Assembly: GCA_963582345.1 (NCBI GenBank)
Contig: CAUZSN010000007.1
Coordinates: 1 to 45,938 of the forward strand
Direction of reading: 5' to 3'
DNA: 45,938 nucleotides
Origin: CAUZSN01 sp963582345
GTDB taxonomy: Bacteria; Planctomycetota; Planctomycetia; Planctomycetales; Planctomycetaceae
A program made the translations under genes and the position numbers. Within the stretch, counting starts at the first letter, position 1; every line of letters begins with the position of its first letter. Positions 1-8,554 of this stretch are shown here, piece by piece. Under the pieces are notes generated by a model. The model did no database searches, was not told the DNA's origin, and saw only the letters and a program-made list of their open reading frames with translations.

Positions 1-3000
1 TTCCGATCGGAGCCGATGGTGGTATCACGGAAGTCGTTATGGAACCGTTATTGGTGATGGCGTTGTTGTCGAACGCACTGAACGTGATCGCTCCGCCGTC
101 AGCGATGGCCGAGAACCCGTCCGTCATATTGCCGCTGATCAGATTATTGACAATCGAGCCGGTGAACGAGACGGGGGAGCTGACATTCAGGAGAACTCCC
201 TCTGCACCGGCATTGATGATCGTGTTATCGAGAAACAGGGCCGGCACTGACACCGTCCCCAGCGTAGCTGTGTCGGCCACGGTGATGCGAATATTTGCAC
301 CGACTGTATTCGGCTCATCCCCGAGCAAGGTGATGCCCGAACCAGAAGCAACCCTCGCTTGAGCGGTGTAAATGTCCAGACCACTCAATGTGCCGTCTGG
401 ATTGTCACCCGTGCTGTTTGAGTTGTCAGCCCAGGTCGGACGAAAGATGCCATCCTCGAATGCCAGTCCAGTATAGTCGCCAAATTGCTGGTTAGTGTTC
501 AGCGCCACGGCCGAGTTCGACGTGCCGAGGCTAATCTGTACGTTTGATAGAAATGTCAGCCCGCCATCGAGACTGGCCGAGGCAAAGAACTGGGCATCGT
601 CGTTGACGATCCCGTTTGTGTCACCAACACCACCAGCCCCGAAATCGTTGCGGGCATCGTAAAAGCCCACAGCAATGTTGCCGCTGGTTTGATCAAGTGC
701 AATGCGCGGCAAGAACTGGCTGTTGGTACCGGCATCGTCGTTCACACGCACCGGTGCACTAAAGGTGGCGCCATTGTCGTCTGAAAATCGCACAAAAATA
801 TCGAAATCGTTATTCTCATCGACCGTCTCATCAGTATACGCAAGATAAAGCCGCCCATCGAATGGCCCACCACTGCGATCGAAGACTAACCCGGCCTCGG
901 CATCGACGGTGCGAGTTGCTTGTGCAGGAAGAGAGTCGAAGGAACCCACATTGGTAGTCGTCGCAACCACGGACGGGCCAAAGTTGATGCCGTTGGCCAA
1001 ACCATCCGAATCGATGTTGAGACTGATTTCATTGGGCCCTTGGCTGTTGGCCAAGGCATTGTCTTGATAGGTAACAACGACTTGTCCATTCGGTCCGACA
1101 ACAATATCGCCAAATTGCTGGCCGACACCGCCCGGCACGGCCACAGCTCCGCTGAATGCCCCGACGGTACCAAGCCCGCTGACTGTCGTACCTTCGACGA
1201 CGATCGTGCTGCTGGCATTGTCGAAGTACGTAACCCACACACTGCCTGCCACTCCACCCGAACCAGGTCCCGTGGCAATCGTCGGCTGATCCACGCCCCC
1301 ACCAGTACCCGGTAGACTCGCTAGCGTCTGGAACGTCGCACCACCATCGGTACTGAGCAAGATTACGTTCGCATTGGCCGTCTGATCAAGGTAGCCGATA
1401 AACAAGTTTCCGAACTGGTCATAAGTCACTGTCGGATCACAACAAGCCACAGGAAAGACGTCATTCCCATCAGCGATGACAAAGTCGTCTCCGCTGACCG
1501 GCAGCCAGGTCGCACCACCGTCATCGCTCCTCGCTGCGAACATCGAATCACGACCGTCGTTCGAAAAGGCGAATAACTGATCCGGATTCGTTGGATTGAT
1601 GGCGATGGCCGATTCGTCCTGATCATTTGGCAACCGACTGATGTTGACATTCCCAGCAGATCCTACACCACCGTCGATCGTGTTGTTCTGGATGGTTAGC
1701 GTCCCAAGATGGGCGCCTTGCAACAAGAGGTCGATGTTTTGCTGCACATTGTTGGAGATGGTATTGCCCAGTGCGACCGTTGATCCACCGATCACTAGGT
1801 TTGAGGCACCGTCGGTTGCATCGACACCGATACCATTTCTTTCATTGCTGGTAATCGTGTTGCCTGTGGCTGTCAGATTGACAGTGGACCCGGCTGTCGC
1901 AATGACATTGATTCCGTCCATCAAGCTGCCGCTAATATTGTTGTCCGTGATCGTCTCACCGTTGAGCAAGCCATTGCTAGCAGTGATCTGTACACCATTG
2001 AGGCTGTTCTGGATCACATTGCCATTAATCAGGCTCCCGCTGACATTTGTCGCCGAAATGCCATCGTGTAACTGGCTGCTGCCGTCGATCGTAAATCCGG
2101 ACACCTCATTGCTGTTGGCCAGACGAACAACCGCTGCCGCGGCCAGGGAAGAATTGCTGATCTGTGGCTGAATTCCGCCTGTAAAACCAGGCACAGTGAA
2201 TGTTCCCTGCGTCGCAATCAAGTTATGGTTTAGAGTGGTGCTCAGCAGACGCTGCCCGTCAAACAAATCCAACGGACCCGCCATCGCAAAGCTGGCAGCA
2301 CTTCCCGGCAAGACTCGGATGATGTCAACGTTCGCATTGTTGGCGATGCGAGCGGCTTCAAGCGTACTGAAGGGCGTTTCGATCGATCCGTCGCCACCAG
2401 CTGTGGCATCGGTGTCAACGTGGAACACGAAGAACGACTGAGAGTCACTGGGATTAGTCGTCGGAAACGTGGAGGATTCTTCGCGGCGATTAACGTGAAT
2501 TCGATCGCTGCGAACGATCGGAGCAGACATGCGTTCCTTCACTGGCCGCGTACGGAACCAACGGCGCCTCTTGCCATCGGGAATAGTGACCGCGACACTG
2601 GCCCAAGCATTCGTGCCAAATACATCGTCTTCTGTAAAACGCACTCCAGCAGTAATGTCATCAGATATTGCTGCTTCGAGGCGTGCTTGAAAGCCCACGG
2701 TTTCTTTACAACCCTCTGCATCCAAGTAGTACGCGCCGAGGTATCCTTTAAAACCACTTCGCCCGAGTAACGGCAGCGGGCCGCCGATCTCACAGTCCAG
2801 TCCGCTATAAGCCGCTTCAATTGCTTGTATAAAGTTGAAGGCAATGTTATTGCCTTGGAAGAACGGTGAACCATTGACCCCCGCGGAAAGTGTATTGAAC
2901 TCTTCATTCAGTACCAAATAGCCGTTGACCCGTGTGTCAACTTGTCCGAGCGACTCCAGACTAAAGCCAGCTCGATAGTAATCGTTGACGTTCCCTTCAT

Positions 3001-3646
3001 CAAAGTCGAAGAAACCGGCTGCCGAGAGTATTCGGTCTACTTCTTCATAATAGGTTCGAATTCCCAAACCGAAATTGCCCGATGCTTTTCCGTCTTCGGT
3101 AACCGATATGTTCAGCATCGCAAAAAGCAAACTTCGACCCACATCAATGTGTTTGGGAAAGAGTGATCGCAACTGATAATAGTTACCTTCGAAGCCTAGT
3201 CCGTCGCCAAAGCTCTTATCCAGGGTAATCACTGGACCAAACGGAACCGCGGTCGGGTAGGCACTTTCCAACGCCGCTGTATACGTTCCCCTACTTGGTT
3301 CTGAAATCCAATTTGATGTCGGATGAGTTCCAGTGTATGGAGACACGGACGGTACTAGTATGTTTTTTTGTTCCTCTTGTGAATGATATTGATTCGGCGA
3401 TGCGTCTCCATTAGCAGGTGGAGCCGGTAAAGTCGGCAGGTACGAGCTAGAGCCTTCGACCATACTGGTCCCGAAATTTGAGTCAGTGTGCTCGAAGGAA
3501 CCTGAAGTCCTGAGCACCGCCCGCCCCATTGATTCACGACCAAGCAAGCCATCGCTCACCCTCACTTTGTCCGCCGCATTTGCGGTCAAACAGCAGGCCA
3601 TTGTGGCAGCCAGGCTACAGAAGAAAATCATGAGCTTCAATTTCAT
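1..3646 (-). CDS. Giant exported beta-barrel / beta-helix / Asp-box repeat protein, 3' end outside window
   Basis: One open frame runs from the ATG at 3646 to the window edge without a stop (1215 codons). It starts with a signal peptide (charged MKLK, hydrophobic core, predicted cleavage after AANA-like residues near 25). Residues about 95-380 resemble the beta-barrel of inverse-autotransporter-like planctomycete proteins, with alternating aromatic and polar strands. Near residue 407 a DUF1565-like entry (DGSIETPFSTLEAA) opens a right-handed parallel beta-helix to about 670, rich in N-x-I and S-x-N turns. Residues about 675-1075 carry four Asp-box motifs (SDDGGATW, STDGGATF, SDDNGATF, SLDGGLTF), as in sialidase/BNR propellers. 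Helix-like repeats resume at about 1085. A role at the outer surface (adhesion or glycan contact) is inference. The ATG at 3631 is an alternative start that would shorten the signal peptide. Confidence 0.85.
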   Translation of the reverse strand, partial: MKLKLMIFFCSLAATMACCLTANAADKVRVSDGLLGRESMGRAVLRTSGSFEHTDSNFGTSMVEGSSSYLPTLPAPPANGDASPNQYHSQEEQKNILVPSVSPYTGTHPTSNWISEPSRGTYTAALESAYPTAVPFGPVITLDKSFGDGLGFEGNYYQLRSLFPKHIDVGRSLLFAMLNISVTEDGKASGNFGLGIRTYYEEVDRILSAAGFFDFDEGNVNDYYRAGFSLESLGQVDTRVNGYLVLNEEFNTLSAGVNGSPFFQGNNIAFNFIQAIEAAYSGLDCEIGGPLPLLGRSGFKGYLGAYYLDAEGCKETVGFQARLEAAISDDITAGVRFTEDDVFGTNAWASVAVTIPDGKRRRWFRTRPVKERMSAPIVRSDRIHVNRREESSTFPTTNPSDSQSFFVFHVDTDATAGGDGSIETPFSTLEAARIANNANVDIIRVLPGSAASFAMAGPLDLFDGQRLLSTTLNHNLIATQGTFTVPGFTGGIQPQISNSSLAAAAVVRLANSNEVSGFTIDGSSQLHDGISATNVSGSLINGNVIQNSLNGVQITASNGLLNGETITDNNISGSLMDGINVIATAGSTVNLTATGNTITSNERNGIGVDATDGASNLVIGGSTVALGNTISNNVQQNIDLLLQGAHLGTLTIQNNTIDGGVGSAGNVNISRLPNDQDESAIAINPTNPDQLFAFSNDGRDSMFAARSDDGGATWLPVSGDDFVIADGNDVFPVACCDPTVTYDQFGNLFIGYLDQTANANVILLSTDGGATFQTLASLPGTGGGVDQPTIATGPGSGGVAGSVWVTYFDNASSTIVVEGTTVSGLGTVGAFSGAVAVPGGVGQQFGDIVVGPNGQVVVTYQDNALANSQGPNEISLNIDSDGLANGINFGPSVVATTTNVGSFDSLPAQATRTVDAEAGLVFDRSGGPFDGRLYLAYTDETVDENNDFDIFVRFSDDNGATFSAPVRVNDDAGTNSQFLPRIALDQTSGNIAVGFYDARNDFGAGGVGDTNGIVNDDAQFFASASLDGGLTFLSNVQISLGTSNSAVALNTNQQFGDYTGLAFEDGIFRPTWADNSNSTGDNPDGTLSGLDIYTAQARVASGSGITLLGDEPNTVGANIRITVADTATLGTVSVPALFLDNTIINAGAEGVLLNVSSPVSFTGSIVNNLISGNMTDGFSAIADGGAITFSAFDNNAITNNGSITTSVIPPSAPIG

Positions 3647-4007
3647 CGAAATTTCCGATCGTTCCGCTTAGTGAAGCTGTAACCGTTGTACAGTTGGAAG
3701 CAGTTACTCTGATCATTCGGCTGAAACTGTTGGTTGAGTTGAGTGGAATTCGAAGGATGCGATGAACTTCATGCAAAATTCAACCAGATCGGACCACCGT
3801 CCTGGAGAAGTCGTTTATTCACAAACTCTTGCAATTAAAAGCATTACAGCATTTGTCATTGAAAAGTTTAAACCCAACCCCAATCACTAAGGTGAACACG
3901 CAACGCCGTTTTAAGGACTACAAAGCGGGTCACTTCGAATAAAGAATGAGTGGTACGACCAAACGACTGTAGACATGGAAAAGCACTTCCATGAGCTTTA
4001 TGTTGGA

Positions 4008-4168
4008 TTATTCACGAACGTGTAAGCCAGAGCGAGCAAACGCTGTCTGTGCCGGAGCTTCAGTCGCTTAACCACAGTCAAAACACTAACATCGCACCAA
4101 CTCCACTCGACGCGTTTCCGCTACTCCGGCAGCATGTTGGGCAACTTCGATCCGGCCTACGTGAATAA
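4008..4168. repeat. Imperfect inverted repeat pair, possible MITE-like or IS remnant
   Basis: TTATTCACG at 4008-4016 is matched by its exact reverse complement CGTGAATAA at 4160-4168. With a small gap the similarity extends inward (ACGTGTAAGCC against ACGTAGGCC). The 161-bp unit has no ORF. A related TTTATTCAC occurs at 3813-3821. Whether this is a mobile-element remnant cannot be settled without finding other genomic copies. Confidence 0.35.
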
Positions 4169-4230
4169 ACCGTTTTATGGTAAGGTGTTGTACGATTCTG
4201 CAATCAGAATAGCTCTGCCTAAATCGTAGA

Positions 4231-4245
4231 TTCCTGTTATAGGAA
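4231..4245 (+). promoter_or_regulatory. Hairpin covering the selD Shine-Dalgarno
   Basis: TTCCT (4231-4235), loop GTTAT and AGGAA (4241-4245) form a 5-bp stem, and the right arm is the Shine-Dalgarno AGGA placed 8 nt before the selD ATG. Folding would mask the ribosome binding site. Regulation is inference. Confidence 0.35.
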
Positions 4246-4251
4246 AATTTG

Positions 4252-5304
4252 ATGCCGCTATTTGGACGTAAGAAACGATTGGTCGACTATGCAAGTTGTG
4301 CCGGTTGAGCGGGCAAGCTTCCCCAAGAGGGTATCGCGCAGGTCGTGCGCGGATTGCCACACTTTGATGATCCCAAGCTGATCGTCGGTGCCGAAAGTTT
4401 CAGCGACGCTGGTGTCTACCAGTTGCAAGACAATCTGCTGATTGTCCAGTCACTCGACTTCTTCCCACCACTAGTCGACGACCCGTACCTGTTCGGGCAG
4501 ATCGCTGCGGCCAACTCATTGAGTGACATCTATGCCATGGGAGCACGCCCGACGACGGCACTCAATATCGTCGGCTTCCCGGACGATAAGCTGGAACTGG
4601 ACATCTTGGGCGAAATACTACGCGGGGGCGCCGAACGTGTACTCCATGCCGGAGCCGTCATCGCTGGAGGCCATACAGTTCGTGACGCGGAAATCAAGTA
4701 TGGATTGTCTGTAACTGGTGTTGTCGAACCAGACAGATTACTGACAAATCAGCAATCTCAGCCCGGCGATGTCCTGATTCTGACAAAATCTCTAGGCACA
4801 GGCTTCGTCACGACCGCATTCAAAGCCCGCAAGTGTCCGAACCATGTTCTCGAAACTGCGATTGCCAGTATGGCTCAATTGAATCGAGCAAGCAGCGAAG
4901 CTGCGGTTGAATTCGGAGCACACGCGGCAACCGATATTACCGGATTTGGATTGGCAGGACACGCGGCCGAGATGGCTCAAGCGAGCAATGTTACTCTGGT
5001 TCTCGAACTCGATCGGCTACCGATCCTGCCCGGAGTGGCGGAATTGGCCCAAAGCGGAAACAAAACCCGTGCCAGCGCCACGAATCGCAGCTTTGTCGAA
5101 CCAATTATGCGTATCGACGGGCAACCAGACCCTATCAGAATGGAAGTACTCTTCGACGCTCAAACGTCGGGTGGCCTATTGATCAGTATCGCAGCCGATC
5201 ACGCAAACGACCTGCTCGACAAGACACGCACCGCCGGCGCACACTCCGCTTGCCTGATTGGCTCCGTCCTGGAGAAGCAAGACACATCACTGATCGTTCG
5301 TTGA
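4252..5304 (+). CDS. selD: Selenide, water dikinase SelD, a selenoprotein (Sec at codon 19)
   Basis: SelD makes selenophosphate from selenide and ATP, the selenium donor for tRNA-Sec charging. From the ATG at 4252 the frame reads MPLFGRKKRLVDYASCAG, then TGA (4306-4308), then AGKLPQEG and the rest of a full-length SelD (350 residues). SelD proteins carry Cys or Sec at exactly this place (E. coli Cys17), followed three residues later by the essential Lys (here Lys22), so the TGA is read as selenocysteine by homology. AGGA lies 8 nt upstream. Treating UGA as stop would push the start to the GTG at 4345 and lose the catalytic loop. Later conserved parts include LSDIYAMGARP, the GGHTV loop and TDITGFGLAGH. 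It converges on the cytochrome gene. selA, selB and tRNA-Sec are not in the window. Confidence 0.93.
4306..4337 (+). promoter_or_regulatory. UGA-Sec codon with candidate bacterial SECIS hairpin
   Basis: UGA occupies 4306-4308. Just downstream, CCC (4322-4324), loop AAGA and GGG (4329-4331) form an apical stem, and GCG (4309-4311) can pair with CGC (4335-4337) as a lower stem. The place is right for a bacterial SECIS, which lies inside the coding region directly after UGA, but the pairing is weak by eye. Confidence 0.45.
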
Positions 5305-5341
5305 ACGACTGACCTATCCACACTTGCTGATGCCGATTAAT

Positions 5342-5377
5342 GGTCAAGCATCCTAGTCAATCCAGGGATGCTTGACC
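5342..5377. terminator. Hairpin between convergent selD and cytochrome genes
   Basis: GGTCAAGCATCC (5342-5353) and GGATGCTTGACC (5366-5377) form a perfect 12-bp stem with a 12-nt loop. It begins 38 nt after the selD stop and includes the last codons and stop of the minus-strand cytochrome gene. There is no T-tract on either side, so it may be a bidirectional non-canonical terminator or an mRNA-protecting 3' hairpin. Confidence 0.6.
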
Positions 5378-6900
5378 TGTTCCCAGTAACTGTCGAATTC
5401 GAAATGTGGACTGTTATCTAGGTCGTGACATTCGTAGCAAAGGTCTTGTTTGGCCTGCTCTAAGGTGACCCGCATTTCATTGATTGCCTTGTCAACGTCG
5501 TCTGCTTCGACCAAATCGACGTGGCGACTGCCGGGACCATGACAGTTTTCGCACTGATTGCCAAGCAAGTGAGGAGTCTTCTGTTTCTTGATAAACCCAC
5601 TCTCGTAGCGAAGCACGTCTTGTGGGTGCCATCCGGTCACATGACAGGACAAACATTCCGCATCATAAATGCGTGCGATGCCTTTCAGACGTTCATAGCC
5701 GTGCCGCTCATTCACTGGGTCGAGGCTTTCATAGGCGTGCGCGTGGGGCGTTGACTTCCACTTGTCGTAGGCTTTGGTGTGACATTCCCCACACTTCTCG
5801 GCCCCGACAAACTTCGCACCTTTGGGATGCTTGATGGGCAACTCTTCGGCCGCCAGGTCCAGATCCTGCAACTGCTCTTGGTAAAATCGCATGTGCGAAA
5901 TCATCATCGTTGAGTCGTGAAATCGGTTATGATCCAAGTCTACCAGCTCGAATCGAAGCCGGTCCTTCACATCACCGGGATAGAAGCCAACGACTCCCAC
6001 ATATTTCCCTTTATGCCCAACCGTGGCGAGCATTGTTCTGTCAACGTATTTCGGATTATCGGTCAATGGATCTTCGGGCCCGCCCGCACTCAGAATCAGA
6101 TCAAATTCCGGAATCTTGCGGGCAAGCTGTTTTGATTCGTCCAGACTGGCGTGTGATAACAGAATCATCAGATCCGGTTTCTGTGCTTGCAGCTGTTGGA
6201 CGACTTGCGGCAGCACACTCAGCGGATTCTCAATCGCAATGTCCTGGTCGATCCCGTTCTGTAAAATTCTGTTCTTGTAACTGAGTCCAATGACTGCAGT
6301 GACACCGATCTTTACGCTACCCAACTGGACCAGTTTTGAGTGCTTTGGAGTTCCCAAGTTCGCATCGCCCAGCAGCACCGTATTCGCTCCCAGCAATGTC
6401 AGCGTACTGTCCGCATCGGGAATCTTTTGTTGTGATAGCAAGAAATAAGGGCCGAATTGCAGTTCCTGAGGTCCCAAAGTCAATGCCTGATACTGCAAAT
6501 CGTTCAGTGCAGCCAGTGTGGTCTGAAACTTCCATCGGCTTTGTTCTCGGTTTCGCTTGATCGTGCCGCCCAGATCGAACGCGGTAACTGTCCAACCTCT
6601 ATCGTTCATTTGACGAAAAAGATCGGCACGCCGCGACAGGCCACCCGATTGTGTTTCGGAACAGCCACATGGTTCCAAAAACCCAAGCTGCTGGCCGGTC
6701 AAGACAATAGCCAATGTCGGTTTCGGCCAACCATCGAAAAGCGGTGTCGCTGTTGCTGTATCGATTAAGGGCTCAGAAGGCATCTCTACCGGTCGATTGC
6801 GTCCCTTAATCGACTGACCGGAATCGCAACCGAGTGCGAGGACAATCACCCCAACCACAAGCCAACAAACCACACCAAAACGAACTTCACGCTTCAACAT
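5353..6900 (-). CDS. Four-heme cytochrome c lipoprotein with metallophosphatase-like N-terminal domain
   Basis: The start is taken at the ATG at 6900 (515 aa) because it opens directly on a lipoprotein signal, MLKREVRFG plus a hydrophobic stretch ending in a LALGC lipobox; the upstream TTG at 6945 would bury it. The first 340 residues look like the 5'-nucleotidase/UshA-type metallophosphatase fold used in planctomycete multiheme proteins (LEPCGCSETQSGGLSRR, AFDLGG, LLSHASLDESKQLA). Four CxxCH heme sites follow at about 367, 413, 448 and 487 (CGECH, CLSCH, CENCH, CYECH), spaced like a cytochrome c554-type tetraheme domain. It should be lipid-anchored outside the inner membrane and carry electrons; the substrate is unknown. 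It lies 143 nt downstream of the DUF1573 gene in the same direction. Confidence 0.8.
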   Translation of the reverse strand: MLKREVRFGVVCWLVVGVIVLALGCDSGQSIKGRNRPVEMPSEPLIDTATATPLFDGWPKPTLAIVLTGQQLGFLEPCGCSETQSGGLSRRADLFRQMNDRGWTVTAFDLGGTIKRNREQSRWKFQTTLAALNDLQYQALTLGPQELQFGPYFLLSQQKIPDADSTLTLLGANTVLLGDANLGTPKHSKLVQLGSVKIGVTAVIGLSYKNRILQNGIDQDIAIENPLSVLPQVVQQLQAQKPDLMILLSHASLDESKQLARKIPEFDLILSAGGPEDPLTDNPKYVDRTMLATVGHKGKYVGVVGFYPGDVKDRLRFELVDLDHNRFHDSTMMISHMRFYQEQLQDLDLAAEELPIKHPKGAKFVGAEKCGECHTKAYDKWKSTPHAHAYESLDPVNERHGYERLKGIARIYDAECLSCHVTGWHPQDVLRYESGFIKKQKTPHLLGNQCENCHGPGSRHVDLVEADDVDKAINEMRVTLEQAKQDLCYECHDLDNSPHFEFDSYWEQVKHPWID

Positions 6901-7043
6901 GAATTGAGTTTCTTGCGCGTGCGTTGGAAGTCTATCAGTCAACAAAGATCACGAACTTGCGACAGCGGTGAACGCAACTAAACTGATTGACACTTGGCCA
7001 GAGCAAACTGCCTCTCTGGATGGCCAACAGTGTACTGACCGAT

Positions 7044-8282
7044 TCAGAACGAGACAAACTCGACATTCAGCTCCAGGAACTTCGCGTCTGGATGATTGGT
7101 TTTCAACGAAACTTTTGCTCGGTTTGTAGCAGTTCGTGCAACCGGAGGACTGCCAGGTGGAATTTCGACGGTCAATCGGTAGCGTTGTCGCTTTGTTCCA
7201 GTGAAGGTCGGATCTCGTTCGCACGAGCACTTAAGGAAAGACGGCTCGGATGCAGTTTCAGAAAACTGCAGCTCGCCCGTATCACCTTTGACAAACATCG
7301 AAAGCGTCGCTTTTTTTCCTTTGGATGCTGTGAACCGCCCCAGTTTAAGAAGCATATGCTTGCTGTACCATTTGACGCCTGGTGACGCAAAGAACTGGAA
7401 GGGTGTCTGCACGACTCGTCGTCCCTCGACGTATACCGTCAACGGTTTGACCGATTCAATGTCTGTGTGAATTGTGACCGACTCTCGAAACTTGTCAGCA
7501 GAGATTTCCGGATCGGCCATCAGGGTAATCTTATAGCCAAACTTGATCTCCTTGTCTGACGCCTCCTCAAGTTGTTCTATCTTCGTCACCTCTTGAGGAT
7601 TGACTTCAAATTTCGCTGTTTGAGCCAGTAGAGCGAGTTCCCTTTCAATCAGTTTCCTCCATGTAACGGTGAGCAATGGATTTGACGTGTTAATGTTTAG
7701 AACTTGAAATTCTTTCAGAACTTCTGAATGAATAGTGCCAGTAGCTTTCGTCGGCTTACCCTCTGAATTATTCACAACCTTCCACACTTCACCAGGTGTT
7801 GCGATAAGCGTCCTGAGAACGATTCCCTTAATGGTGAAACGAATATCCGATTGATTTGGATCGTTTGTCAGTACTCTGGCCCTGTGTTCAAACGAAGCTA
7901 TGGCAGTTCTCGTGTCCCACGACAACTCGACTTCAGTCGACTCACTAGGCTGCAATGTTTTTTTTGCCAACTTTCCGATTGTACACTTACATGTCGATTC
8001 CCCTGATCTCAGTATCAGCGGGCCTCGACCTTGATTGCTCACTGTAAAAATGTGACTACCCTTCTCATTGAATTGCATCGTCCCGAAATCGTGAACTGTC
8101 GTGTCGACAACTACCTTGGGATGCGGTCCCGTCGGAGAAGGTTTTGGAGCATCAATGTCTCGCTTCGATCCCGGATCGTAATTGGTGATCAACTTTGCAT
8201 CATCGCCTCGAACTAACCAAATCATGACGACGACGGCACAGACCGCAATAAAAAACGTCACATACACTGCTCTGACTGCCAT
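7044..8282 (-). CDS. DUF1573 domain protein, membrane-anchored
   Basis: Start at the ATG at 8282 (412 aa), chosen because GGAG sits 5 nt upstream; a GTG at 8306 is the alternative. One N-terminal membrane segment (residues about 5-25) is followed by a DUF1573 (PF07610) domain at about 55-150: VHDFGTMQFNEKGSHIFTVSN, then a CKC motif and HRARVLTNDP. DUF1573 is an Ig-like/ASPM-type beta-sandwich common in planctomycetes and Bacteroidetes, of unknown function. The rest is beta-rich with a second weakly similar sandwich (SCERDP, KVSLKTNHPDAKFLEL near the C-terminus). It precedes the four-heme lipoprotein and probably shares its transcript. Periplasmic scaffolding is only a guess. Confidence 0.8.
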   Translation of the reverse strand: MAVRAVYVTFFIAVCAVVVMIWLVRGDDAKLITNYDPGSKRDIDAPKPSPTGPHPKVVVDTTVHDFGTMQFNEKGSHIFTVSNQGRGPLILRSGESTCKCTIGKLAKKTLQPSESTEVELSWDTRTAIASFEHRARVLTNDPNQSDIRFTIKGIVLRTLIATPGEVWKVVNNSEGKPTKATGTIHSEVLKEFQVLNINTSNPLLTVTWRKLIERELALLAQTAKFEVNPQEVTKIEQLEEASDKEIKFGYKITLMADPEISADKFRESVTIHTDIESVKPLTVYVEGRRVVQTPFQFFASPGVKWYSKHMLLKLGRFTASKGKKATLSMFVKGDTGELQFSETASEPSFLKCSCERDPTFTGTKRQRYRLTVEIPPGSPPVARTATNRAKVSLKTNHPDAKFLELNVEFVSF

Positions 8283-8414
8283 TCTCAGCTCCAACTGAAA
8301 CACCACACGACATAGTTTGAACTATTTAGTGGTGCTTTGCTCACATCCATTGTAAGTATGCGAAAACTTGGGTCAATTCGCCTTGCCGTCACCGCTATCA
8401 ACAAACTCTTTCGA

Positions 8415-8434
8415 TTCCGTATGCTTCCGTATGC
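8415..8434. repeat. Tandem 10-bp direct repeat in divergent promoter region
   Basis: TTCCGTATGC occurs twice back to back in the 272-bp gap between the divergent DUF1573 and ALDH genes. One 10-bp period is about one helical turn, so it could be an operator. Function is inference. Confidence 0.4.
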
Positions 8435-8554
8435 TATGGTATTGAGTCTACCCACGTCTTTCGACGCGGAATTGTGGGAACCACCGCTGCACGGTAAAAT
8501 GACTACCATGTCAGCCGAACAACCAGATTAAACTGAGAGACTAGACAATTCATC

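Larger units (their letters stand above)
3647..4251. other. 605-bp intergenic region between divergent genes
   Basis: No convincing gene lies between the giant surface protein (minus) and selD (plus). It should hold both promoters. I see no tRNA (including no tRNA-Sec). The notable content is a pair of imperfect inverted repeats at 4008-4016 and 4160-4168 and a small hairpin over the selD ribosome binding site. Confidence 0.6.

Noticed and set aside
39..2770. Several plus-strand and off-frame ORFs over the giant surface protein
   Set aside because: They are shadows of the single continuous minus-strand frame that keeps signal peptide, helix turns and Asp boxes in register.
3050..3070. GGTTCGAATTCC string resembling a tRNA T-arm
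   Set aside because: It lies inside the coding frame of the surface protein and has no acceptor or anticodon stems around it.
4345..4347. GTG start for selD
   Set aside because: It would remove the catalytic Sec loop and Lys22; the upstream ATG has a proper ribosome site and homologous residues.
8337..8531. 64-aa ORF before the ALDH gene
   Set aside because: No ribosome site, unconvincing composition and overlap with the divergent promoter region and its tandem repeat.
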